Assembly: GCA_013398175.1 (NCBI GenBank) | Contig: VZRZ01004226.1 | Location: 189,865-253,864 of the forward strand | Reading direction: 5' to 3' | DNA: 64,000 nucleotides | Source: Climacteris rufus | Lineage: Eukaryota > Chordata > Aves > Passeriformes > Climacteridae | Shown here: positions 25,370 through 36,000 of the stretch, in pieces | Numbering within the stretch: the first letter of the stretch is position 1 | Layout: the number at the start of each line of letters is the position of its first letter | The notes under the pieces: generated by a model | The model's input: only the letters and a program-made list of their open reading frames with translations | Told to the model about the DNA's origin: nothing | The model's database searches: none | Program-made: the position numbers and the translations under genes

Positions 25370-25660
25370 AGTGAAGGCAGAGGCAGACTCTTGGGAATTT
25401 GCAGTGAAAGTATGGGAGACAATAGACACAAACTGCCCCAAGGGAAATCCCAGACAGACAGAAGAAAAAATTTATCACCATGACAGTGATAAAACTGCAG
25501 AACAGGTTTCCCAGAAAGGCTGAGGAACCATCAGCCCTGGGGGCTTTCAAGACTTGACTGAAGAAGGTCCTACTCAGCAGACCTACCTTGAGAGAGGTTT
25601 TGGCCTAAACAGCTTGGAAAAGTTCCTTCCAAACTGTTTTATTTTAGTCTGATTCTATGA
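25370..25660 (+). mobile_element. CR1 LINE 3' fragment
   Basis: Follows CR1 order: GTGAAGGCAGAGGCAGACTC, AATAGACACAAACTGCC, AAGGGAAATCCCAGACAG, GCAGAACAGGTTTCCCAGA, TTCAAGACTTGACTG, then AGTTCCTTCCAAACTG and GATTCTATGA. It contains the end of ORF2 and the 3' tail, with indels and no usable reading frame. It is separated by about 75 bp from the solo LTR that follows. Confidence 0.8.
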
Positions 25661-25729
25661 AACAGAGTTCCTATATTGGTATTTGTTGATCAATATTGTT
25701 TTAATTCTAGTATTGCTTCAGTGAAATCT

Positions 25730-25735
25730 GTGGTG
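25730..25735. repeat. Target-site duplication GTGGTG, left copy
   Basis: GTGGTG precedes TGTCGCAC, the LTR end, and recurs at 26040-26045. Confidence 0.85.
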
Positions 25736-26039
25736 TGTCGCACTTGGACACAAAAGAAAGACGCAGACATGCGTTGGAAAGAGAAGAGCCAAGACTGCTC
25801 TAGACTGGGTCCAGACTTTATTTATATGTCCTCTTAGAAACCACTGTGGATTAGAGGGAGAAATTGCCCCCCTCAATCACACTGGTCAAAGGAGAAGTCC
25901 ACTAAATATCTCTGCCCAGGAGAAAGGAATGCAAACAATAGAACACAGTCAGAAAAACATGGTTATGTTTACAGAAAGTGCGTGAGAAACTGTTACAGAA
26001 AAATGAAAACATCAAAGAACTGCAAAACTCAGGGCAACA
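25736..26039 (-). mobile_element. Solo LTR of an ERVK-like endogenous retrovirus
   Basis: The element is 304 bp, starts TGTCGC, ends GGGCAACA, and has the perfect 6-bp target duplication GTGGTG. On the minus strand it shows a fused TATA/polyadenylation block (CATATAAATAAAG, around 25817-25830) and the 3' end GTGCGACA. It belongs with the elements at 7414-7729 and 10350-10596: all share the terminal AGGGCAACA (where visible) or the GAAAGGAATG block and lie in the same orientation. No internal retroviral sequence adjoins it. Confidence 0.88.
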
Positions 26040-26045
26040 GTGGTG
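26040..26045. repeat. Target-site duplication GTGGTG, right copy
   Basis: Exact match to 25730-25735, directly after the LTR's terminal CA. Confidence 0.85.
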
Positions 26046-26685
26046 TATGTGAGAAATAAAGTGATGTCTAGCAAATATGGTAGGAGAAAATATGTAGTTC
26101 TACTCATTCATCAGTACTAATGTTGTTTTCCTTCTTTATGAAGAATCACCTATCATGCTCCATTTTTATAAAGGCAGGTGCAGGTTCCATCCTCAGCAGC
26201 CTCATTCCTGAACTATGCATAGATTAGTACTCAGCAAAACAGATACTGAATTATTTGTAAGTTCACAACCACTTTAATAGAAAAAAGTGACAGCATCTTA
26301 TTATGAGGTGTTCCTCAGTACAGATATTATCTAGACATGTGTTTTATGAAAAGACCTGCAAGTACAAATCCTATTCACTGTGAATAATTATGCATCAAGG
26401 TTTTAACTGCCAAGCAGTTGTAAAATATTTTTCCTTTCTACTCCATGCTAGCATGCTTTTGATCTGACACAGACTAGTTATCAAAAACTCCACGAGACAA
26501 TATTTCATCTGCTGCAAGCACAGTACAGAAGAATAATACAGAAGTTTAAGACAGCTGGGAGGATAGGTTTTCTCACATTGTGTGATGTTATGATGTAGTG
26601 AGCATCATGGTTCTTGAGGGCCGCACTGTATCAGAAGTCAAAATGTACCTTTAATCTGCTTGGACAAGTACTATGCAGTAGCTGG
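26046..26685. other. Non-coding DNA, no gene seen
   Basis: AT-rich sequence between the solo LTR and the purine satellite, without recognisable features. Confidence 0.5.
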
Positions 26686-26735
26686 TAAGAAAGACGGAAA
26701 GACAGACAGAGAGACAGAGAGACAGAGAGACAGAG

Positions 26736-26766
<31 letters not shown>

Positions 26767-27036
26767 GAAAGAGAAAGAGAAAGAGAAAGAGAAAGAGAAA
26801 GAGAAAGAGAAAGAGAAAGAGAAAGAGAAAGAGAAAGAGAAAGAGAAAGAGAAAGAGAAAGAGAAAGAGAAAGAGAAANGAAAAAGAAAAAGAAAAAGAA
26901 AAAGAAAAAGAAAAAGAAAAAGAAAAAGAAAAAGAAAAAGAAAAAGAAAAAGAAAAAGAAAAAGAAAAAGAAAAAGAAAAAGAAAAAGAAAAAGAAAAAG
27001 AAAAAGAAAAAGAAAAAGAAAAAGAAAGAAAAGGAA
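26686..27036 (+). repeat. Polypurine hexamer microsatellite, broken by N
   Basis: The tract starts with GACAGA-type units, passes into about 22 copies of GAGAAA (26746-26878), has an N at 26879, then about 24 copies of AAAAAG up to about 27024. From 26732 to 27036 the plus strand is all purine apart from the N. The unit change falls exactly at the N, so the junction and copy numbers are unreliable. The Lys/Glu, Lys/Arg, Phe and Ser/Leu repeat frames across it are not genes. Confidence 0.95.
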
Positions 27037-28889
27037 TAAGAGTAGGAAGATATATAGTCACCACATACAAGATCCCACAACAAGACTTAATTGTTGCAAT
27101 TTTGATGTCTGTTGATCATGATGGTCATTGTCTTGATCTATCAAGTGTAGAGAAAACCTACAAAATACCAAAGTTCCATGTATTAAATATGCTCAGGTTC
27201 CTGTGGGAACACCCATATGCCTCCCCTGTGGCTGGGACTTTTCCATTAAATGATGTAATGCTGTGGATCATAGGACACTTTAGGAGTCTCTGATGGCCCA
27301 TGACAGCTCCTAAGACACAAAAGCTGCCTCTCATGTCAGAGTAGTTGAGTCAATTATGGCCCATCAGGAGGGGTGAATACCTTCAGGCTATGTATGAATG
27401 TCCCAGTATGTTCCCAAAAGGAAGGTTACACACCTGAGCCATTATGTAAGGAAGGACATTGGCATGATAAAAAGCACTATCCTGTCAATATGGCCAACAA
27501 GCTCACATACTCCATATTCTGAGAAAGAGGAAATATGCTGTAAATATTTCTAACAATGTATAAGTACCTGACAAAAGATGTTAGTCTCTGGCATGGGGTA
27601 ACTACCTCACAGGCTATTTCATGGTGCTTCAGCTAATTACAGTGATAATAGAGATCTGATTGCATTCAAAAGAGAAGAAAAAGAGGTGGATAAAGAGAGG
27701 TAAGAGAGAAGATGAACAGTTAGATAAACTTTATGCTAGTCACGAAGAAGATGTGCAGGAAATAAATTACGGGATTATACTGCACGACATCAGTCACATT
27801 GCTTTTTAATGATTACTGACAAATCTCTTGATTAGCATTGTCAGCTTTTACAGCAGTCAGGAGTGTCAATTCCCAAATCCTGTTGTATTGCCAGTGATAG
27901 ATATACAGTTAATTTTCACTTAGTTAATGATGTAAAATTCTGGAGACTGTGATTCTATTTTTAATGCTTATATAGTCATTGGACAAAATGCAGTGTCAGT
28001 GCTGGTTTATTATAAACTCTATTGGTCAAAGGCTAACAGAAAACCTGTAATGGGAAAGCTAAAAAAAAAAACTCCCAAGGGTTTTATAATCACTTATGGA
28101 GAGGAGTATCTGAAACACTATACAGCAGAAAATGTTGACAATGGCTGAGTTTTTAAACCCAGGATTAAAAAGGAAAGGTTTCATCTTGAGAATTTAGCAG
28201 TTCAAAGCAGGACCAGCTGCTGGAGCTTGTGCCCCAGATTCTGATGTGGTTTTAACACACAGCATGAGAGGCCAAGTTTTCTATTTGTTGGTTGTTGAGG
28301 TGTCTGGAAGCTAAGTGTAGCAGAACTGAGCTTTGCTTCCTATATGTCCTCAAACACAAGTATTTCTGAACTTGAAGGAATGCAAATTCAGAATCAATGG
28401 CTAGTACTTCCTAGAGCCCTTAAGTTGTGGAGCTGTGTTTCACACATACACATACACACCCTGCCCCCCGCCCACTCTCCTCTCCCCCACATACACACAA
28501 TGGAGTCTGTGCACAAAACCATTGTTCCAGAGTTCCGGACATAAATGAATAAATAAACAATGCCTGAAAAATAGGTTTTCTTTTTTGACATTCAGAGTCC
28601 TTTTATTTGGACATTAGAATATTGATGTGACTACCTGTTTATACTACAGTTTGAAAACACCATCATATCCTGAATTAGCTTCATATCAACAGGAAATGGA
28701 AAATAAAAAACAAAGGGATCCCTTGATTTACAGCTTCCTTTTTATTTGTTTGCTGGTTTGTTGGGGTTTTGGTGAGGTTTTTTTGATGCTTTGGAGTCTG
28801 AACAATGCAATAAAGCCAGTTGAAGGAACTTGTCCACTATTAATGTTTAAGTAATTTCATATCCCATATTGTGTTATGATGTCATCTAA
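27037..28889. other. Non-coding DNA, no gene seen
   Basis: Unique sequence with a short CA/C-rich patch near 28440-28500. No supported gene. Confidence 0.5.
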
Positions 28890-28894
28890 ATCTG
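28890..28894. repeat. Target-site duplication ATCTG, left copy
   Basis: ATCTG directly precedes TGTGGTAG and recurs at 30000-30004. Confidence 0.85.
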
Positions 28895-29999
28895 TGTGGT
28901 AGTTTGCGGGGGGATTGGCTTTTTGGGTGTGGTAGGGGCCAAAAGAGGGCTTCTGTAAAAAGCTGCCAGAAGCTTCCACAGATGTCCAGCCAGGGCCTGT
29001 CTCTGATGGACATGTTGTTAGCCACAGCTGGGCCAATTAAGAAGGAAGGTAACGCCTCTGTGACAACATATTTAAGAAGCAAACTGGGGAGTAGGCATGC
29101 ATGTGCCATTGTAGCTATAGCCATATAGTCATGTAGTTGTAGATAGGCAGGGAAACAAGGAGTACAGCATGTAGAAAAACAACAGATATGGACACCAGCA
29201 AAACCAGCCAAGAAGAAGGAGGGAGGAGGAGGAGGTCCTTTAATCATCAGAGCTGAAACGTCTTTGTGGCCTGTGGTAAGGGACTGTACCAAATGCAGTG
29301 TTTCCCTGTATCCTGAGGGTTCATGAGGGAGCTGAGATCCACCCCTCTATGGAGCAGGAGGGGGGTGAACTCCTACAGGAGGGACTGTGGTCTGGTGGAA
29401 ATTGCCATGAATGATGACGGCCTTTGCTTCTGAGGAACTGAAGGGAGTCAACTGAGTTAAAGAAAGCTTTGTTTATTTCCACCCTAAGATGGACCAGCTC
29501 GGCTCTGAGAGGACAAGAGTGAATGGGCAGCAGAACTGGGCAGGCTGCCTGCCATGAGGGGAAATGTAACTTCTGCAGAAATACCACGGGGCCTGCTAGG
29601 GGGAAGAAAAGAGAAGAAAGGAAAAAAAAAAAACCAACCTCCCTTCCAGGTATTTTGCCAAGAAGAGAAAACATCTGAGGAACGAACTGACTAAGAAAAA
29701 ACCCGGTTCTCCTTACTTTCTGAGGGCAGGAGGGAGGGCTGTGGGCTGCTGCTGGTGGGGGGAGAAAAGAGAGAGTGCTCAAAAAGATGTTTTGTTTGCT
29801 CCTTTAACTCTGTAATAAATTCACTTAATCATCTTTCAAGTTTTGAGCCTGTTTTAGTCTGCTGTAATTAGGGAGTTTTCTTCTCTCTCAGTGTTCTTGT
29901 CACAGCTTGGTAACAAATTCCTTCCCTTATCCAGTGTGGAGGGGGGGAGGAGTGGCCTTTCGTGGGGCCTTGGCCTTTGGCCAGGGCTAAACCACGACA
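28895..29999 (+). mobile_element. Solo LTR, 1.1 kb, ERVL-like (second copy)
   Basis: The element is 1105 bp, starts TGTGGTAGTTTG and ends CCACGACA, with the 5-bp duplication ATCTG. It aligns along its whole length with 14730-15832, including the promoter-like TATTTAAG, the shared ACTGTACCAAATGCAGT block and AATAAA at 29814-29819. The target duplication differs from that of the first copy, so these are two separate insertions and not the two ends of one provirus. No retroviral genes lie between them. Confidence 0.87.
29814..29819 (+). promoter_or_regulatory. LTR polyadenylation signal AATAAA
   Basis: AATAAA in the same context (CTCTGTAATAAATTCACT) as in the first copy of this LTR family. Confidence 0.6.
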
Positions 30000-30004
30000 A
30001 TCTG
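30000..30004. repeat. Target-site duplication ATCTG, right copy
   Basis: Matches 28890-28894, directly after the LTR's final CA. Confidence 0.85.
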
Positions 30005-33000
30005 TGGTGTTTCCTAGGTATTAGGGAGCTAGAAAGGTTCGTGATACAGCATTTCAAATATATTTGATTACATGTTTGATTAATTTTTCTTTGGAAGCAA
30101 GTATGTGAATATGTTTATAAGCTGCCTGGAATGATTTCTGTAATCATGATGTGAAGGACCACTCCTGGCAAGGAAATTTAGAGAAAGAGACAAACACATC
30201 CAAAGAAAGAGTGTTTGATTCAGTGTTCATTAACGCTAAGGGAAAGATTCCCAGCAGCTCAAGGGAACTTTGGGTAAATTCCAAGGATTCTTGTTTCTAC
30301 AGTTGCATTTGACTCAAACTCTTTCTTCTTTCTTTTTTTTTCCTAGTGAAACCAGTGCCATCATGCCCACAGAATCAGAGTAAGAATGCTCTGTCTGTGT
30401 TTGTCATGCATGAAAGGCTCCTCTAACATCTGAAAGGTTTTGATATTTCACACAGCATAGCTCCCACTGGCACAGGCAGAGCAGTGAATGAACTTCTGTG
30501 GCATAAAGAGATGTTGCACCAGTGTCAATTAGTGAAATACTGCAAAAAATATCCTAATCCTTGCTGAAAACAATTTTGTTACCTAAAGCAATAGCACGTT
30601 CAGGCAGGTGATATGGAGTTTTTTTAATTTCAAAATTCTTGGGGCCCTTCCTGTCTTTTCTGTGTGTCCTCTGTGTCACCACTGTGTGAATAAGATATCC
30701 TCAAGAGAAATGCAAAAAGTGTACTCAGATATTTGGAATTCAGCTTTCCCCAACTATGCTATGTGTCAGAGTATATTTTTTTTGGCTTTGGACCTTCACT
30801 GTGTTGAAACATTTTACAATAGTTACACAATCAAATCCCATTAGTAAAAATAGTAGGACAAATGCTTGAAATTGTGTTCATCTGAGTGAACCCAGGGTTT
30901 CTTTTATGTGCCTATAAAACCATTGTCAGCAAACCTAAAGGGCTGAGCTTTATTTCTTATTTATATTGATGTATTTACAATGTAACACTCTTAAGTACTG
31001 CTGTTTACTCAGAATTGCTACTTCTGGAAGTAACGTCCATAAATTTCTTGTTCAATTTTTATAGCTCTCTTTTATCACAAGCAAGGTTTCATGTAAATTC
31101 AGGGATCTAATCTTGGTATTACTGCCATATCTATATGCAACAGTTCAACTGATTCGCCAACACATGAAAACCTGTATGATGTTTTAAAGAAAGAGTAAAT
31201 GTAAAGCCAGTATATATTATTATATTATTATTTTCCCTGATATCTTACTCCATTAGGCATCTAACCATCCACGCTCATTTCCATCTCTGACTTTACTTCA
31301 ATCAGCCAGAAGTCTTTCCCTGTCTAGTCATCCTTACTCTGGCACTAAGTACTTTTTTCTAATGGGCTTGGTCACTCATAAAAGTTAGACTGTCACAGGT
31401 ATCAGTTAGCACAGCTCCACTGGGCCAGCATTCCTTCCAGGGACAAAGGCAAAGCTCAAACTAGGGAAACATGAACAGAAACTTGAGGCACACAAGCTAA
31501 CAGCCATTACAGATGATGATCAAACCTGAACTTAACGCTAGAAAAAAACAGAGCAAACACTAATGTTTCCCACGTGAAATTGAATTTTCAAAGAATTTTC
31601 AAATAAGAACAGTCTACAGATGCCTCCAGTGTCCCTGCATTATCAGAAAGAAGACTGCACAATTTAAGCTGTCTGTCTTATGTTCTCTATCCCCACCTGG
31701 TATTTTGATGGAAACTGCTTCAAAGAGTATTAGCAAAGGTCCCAGAGAAATTACACTTCAAACTACTACCTGTGGAGCATAATATTTTTCTCAGTGTGAC
31801 TCACATGTCCTTCCTTAAAAGTCAAGACACATAACATCTGTACTCATAAATATGAAAGCATTAAATCCTATTAATAGCTTTTAACAACATTCATCATCCC
31901 ACTGGAGCATACCATTTTATTGCCACTTCCTGTCCTTCAGAACTGATATGGACAATATTGAGAAGTTACAATAAAACAAAAGGGTGGGGACAACCAGGAG
32001 CTTGTGTTTGAAGCTGGAGCATAAATGTACAACCTACTCCTTGAGAAGAGGAGGTGACCTTAAAGGGAGGTAAGGATTTTCACTACAGTTGTGTAAGACC
32101 ACAGTATATTACTTCATAAGTAGTCTTTGCTGACAACAGCAGGAATAGCAAATTGGCACTATAATAAAAGTTAAGTTTGGTAACACAGACTCCTTCAAGA
32201 AAACATACTTGAAAAATCACAAGGCTCCCATCTGAGGAAGATAAATCTTTTAGATCAGAGTCCTTGCAGAAGATTAGAGAAATGTGTAATTTGGGGGAAC
32301 AAAACACAAATAGTTAATTTTAAACAAACAATTTTAAGTGCTTTAATATACCAGTGGAATCTGACCATCCTTGCCTGAGCAAATGTGCAAAAGCATCTGG
32401 CCAGACAGTGCTCAGCTGACTTTGTACCACCTGTAGATGTCACATCTGGAGCACACAGTCCAGAGTATTCTGGAGTCTTAGTAATTCAAAAAGACTCTGA
32501 AAGTTCCTCTTCTCATAAAGAGGCACTATGTAAACAATGAAATGAGAGAAGCAAAGGGAAATTTTTCAAGGTATCTACACTGAAATAATTTAGAAATACT
32601 GAGAGAAGGGACAGAATCATTCCACCCACACTTCAGATCTTGAATGTAGAAAGACCCCCTTGAGCATCCAAGCATTCCTCTTGTCTAAAGTGGGAAGACT
32701 ATTCAGCTGAGTGACAATTACAGATGCTTTAGGAGGTACTGAATTGGGGTCCTTACTTCTGCATTGCCTCAGCTGCTTTGACTGGTAATCAGTACAAAAA
32801 TCCAGCTGAATGGAAAAGACCAGCTCTAAAGCAAGATTTGGTTTATGGCTTGCACTCTGTGCTCACTCCATCTCCAGCAAGAAAATAAAGATATTACCTT
32901 GGTGCACATTAATTATTTATTACCTGCTATCTGTGCCCCTGAACCATTGCTGCTGCAGGAGCCACCATGCATTCATGGCAATTCATCAAACACATATGCT

Positions 33001-36000
33001 TTCAAATCCCCTTTAAAGCCGTAAACAGGGATGCCATCTGCCAGCTAAGTTAAAGAAGATTTATCAGAACAGATTTTTCTATTAAAAAGTCCTAATGTAC
33101 AAAGTCTGGGTAAGATAGGCAAAGACACTTATATATTAAACAAAAGAAGAGAACAAAAATAAAAGTCTGAAATTTGTTTGATGTCTAACCATGTGCCTAG
33201 TGCAATAAAGACAGATGGAAACAGATGCAGACATCAACTTTTAACAGCAATTCTGTTATTTCCAATTCTCAGTAGAGCTTCCTCAGTTTAAGTTGCTTTG
33301 CAGTTTGCAGTCATACGCCTGCATTCTGAACAGCCAAGCACCTTTCACAACCCTCCATGCAGAACTAGTGCATAAACCTTTTCCTTTCTGTCATTTGTTT
33401 TCTGCAGGTTTTGATGCTTCAGAAAAGTGTGAATACCTACTTAACCCATCGCAATCACTGGGGCTTTTATAGAAGTAAAACTACTTGCGTTTCTGAAGCA
33501 AAAAATGCCATGAGTCTCCCTACAGATGTAGGATTTCTTCATTCTTGCTTGCTCTTTCTTTCAAAGTGTATTTTTGCTTCTAGGTCATGGGTTGATGCTA
33601 TTAAAAGTTATTCAAGCTTGTTCAAGTTCAAGTTCTCTAGAAACACAGAGGTCTGACTTGACATCAGCTGATATAAATCAAAATACGTCTACTGAGCTTT
33701 GAATTAGGTGATACACGATGTGTGAGTACTTCAGTTGCCACCTGACACCCATTCTGTGTGGCACAGGTGAGAGAAGTTTCTATAGTTGTTTTCCTAAGTA
33801 CAAAATTTTTTCTCTTAAGACTAAAAGCCTGATTTTAACTAGGTAATTGAATTACAGGAGGAAGAACTTTTATTTTGTTCTGTGTAGACTCCCTTCTGAG
33901 GGCAAGTAAATGAAATGAAACAGAATGCACAGTGCAGCTTACTCTAAAATACTGATCAGTCTCTCCCATTTGTTAGATGTCTGTGTGAATGAAACAGAAA
34001 CATCCAGGCAGCAAATACTCCATGCTGGCTAGTTGACCCTATTGAGAAGCAGACACTTACCCAGGTAGACCCCAGTTTGAGAGATCTCATTCAATGCCAC
34101 GTCATGTGAGAGTGCACAGTAGGCCATTGTACTTTGCAATATAATCATACCTAAAATAACAAACTTGTGACATACAAGCACAGAGCAGAAATCCAGAAAA
34201 ATAAACACTGAAGGAAAAAAGGACTGTATTCACTGTAGTAAGTTGTCAGTGAACCATTTTTATTCTCCTTATTGCCTTTCCCTCACTTGCTGAGGCATGC
34301 TGAAAATGGAAGAGTCCTGTGGACCCTCCTGAATATGTGTCTTACAACCCACAATAGTCCATTGCAATTGTTAGTTTCAGTGTATTTCAACATTTTAAAG
34401 CTCAGAAGAAATAGCATAATAGATCAATGAGGTTAAAAGTTTGCATTCTTTATTAAAATAATTAACTAAAGAAGAATTGTCAACAATTACATAAAAAGAG
34501 AAGGAATTCAGACGTCAAAATAAGAATGGAAAAATCAGAAATAAGTTTTCATTCAAAGCTTTGCAGAATATGTATGATCTAAAACAAATTTCATCAGTCT
34601 GAGGCAAGAAGACTCCTTGAAGACATCTCTGAGTCATGGAATTGGGGATGGTGCTGAAAAAAATATCACATCCTTTTGCTTGCCTGCTCTTTACATTGCA
34701 TCCACCCTTGGAGGCTTGTCAGAGACTGAAGTTTGTGGATCTATAATCTAACTCCATACAGCTTCTCCTATGCTCTCCCAATGTCCTGCTTATGCATGCA
34801 TAATGCAAGGGTTGCCAGGACCTGTATCTGTAACTTCTGATAACACAGGCTGTGGGAGTAATATGAAATCATTCCCTGAACTAGAATCAGTATGTTGGGA
34901 ACTTTTAAAAATACGAATTATCAACCCAAAACTTGTAGCTTTCATCAACAACTGTCATCATTATAGTGACACAGAAAATTCACACTTCAATAGTGTCTTA
35001 CCTAATTTTATTCAGTGTACTTAACCATTAAACTTCTCATGTACAAATTTTCAGATGTTTTTTCTGAGCAAAACAAGCTTCAATTTCAGCTACCTTCCAG
35101 ATAATTAGTTCACTTAGTTATACATACTCAAGTACCAGGAGCTGGGCTTTCAAAGTACGCCACACAAAGTCTGCGTAATGCCCAGGTCTATTAATAACTG
35201 TGCCTGGAGCAGGAATCTCCATAAGGATCTCTTACTAAGACTTCTCCACATGTGGTCTAATTGGATCCCCACCAGGGTAAACATCCTACATGCAGTCCAC
35301 ATTTGCTAGATCCAGTCAATGACTCTTTAACATTTCCTAAAATACATCAACAGTATTAAAGTACACACAACACAACAGATGTGTTCACTTCCTTTCAAAA
35401 CGCTGCTTGTCTTCCCCTGTAGGACTTTACCCATGCCATGACAACTTGCAGGAATATGTAATACCAGATACCATTTAATTGCTAAGGGAATTATATGGAC
35501 AGATCTCCCAATACAAGAGATAAATAAGCTGTTCAGGTGAGGCACTTAATTTAGGTGGGATTTTTACATTGGTCTGGACAAGAAACAATCTCAAATTTCA
35601 GGTAAAGAAGTCTTTTAAGGAAGATACAAAGAGGATTCATGTTAAAGTTCTGAACTACTTTTCTAAAAAGTGGGTTATCCCATCAAATGTAAGGATATAT
35701 TCCATGAATTCTTTAAGCCGTTTGAATCAATCTGAAAAGAATTTCGTTTTATTATCTGTAAACAAGGCATTTAGAATAATTTAAAATTAAAGTTACTGAG
35801 ATATAAAAAAATATTAGAGCTTTACATTGTATTAAACTTGGGTTAGTAACAATAAAATATGCCCCAGGCTTGTCACATTAAATATACAGCTTTTTATCTG
35901 AAAGGACAGATTTAGAAAGCTAGATTTAACCATTTTAGATAGTTAATTTTGTGCTATTTTCTGTAGTTTAATACAGTATTTTATAGCTGTTGGAAAACAT

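Noticed and set aside
26631..27115. Long open frames of Lys/Glu, Lys/Arg, Phe or Ser/Leu repeats on both strands
   Set aside because: They are translations of the hexamer purine satellite and run across an N; there is no unique coding sequence.
15838..28889. Idea that the two 1.1-kb LTRs enclose one provirus
   Set aside because: Their target duplications differ, and the interval holds unrelated CR1, other LTRs and a satellite, with no retroviral genes.
32350..32540. Possible very old CR1 piece (GTCACATCTGGAGCACACAG)
   Set aside because: Only one short block resembles CR1, and the rest does not follow its order; too weak to list as an element.
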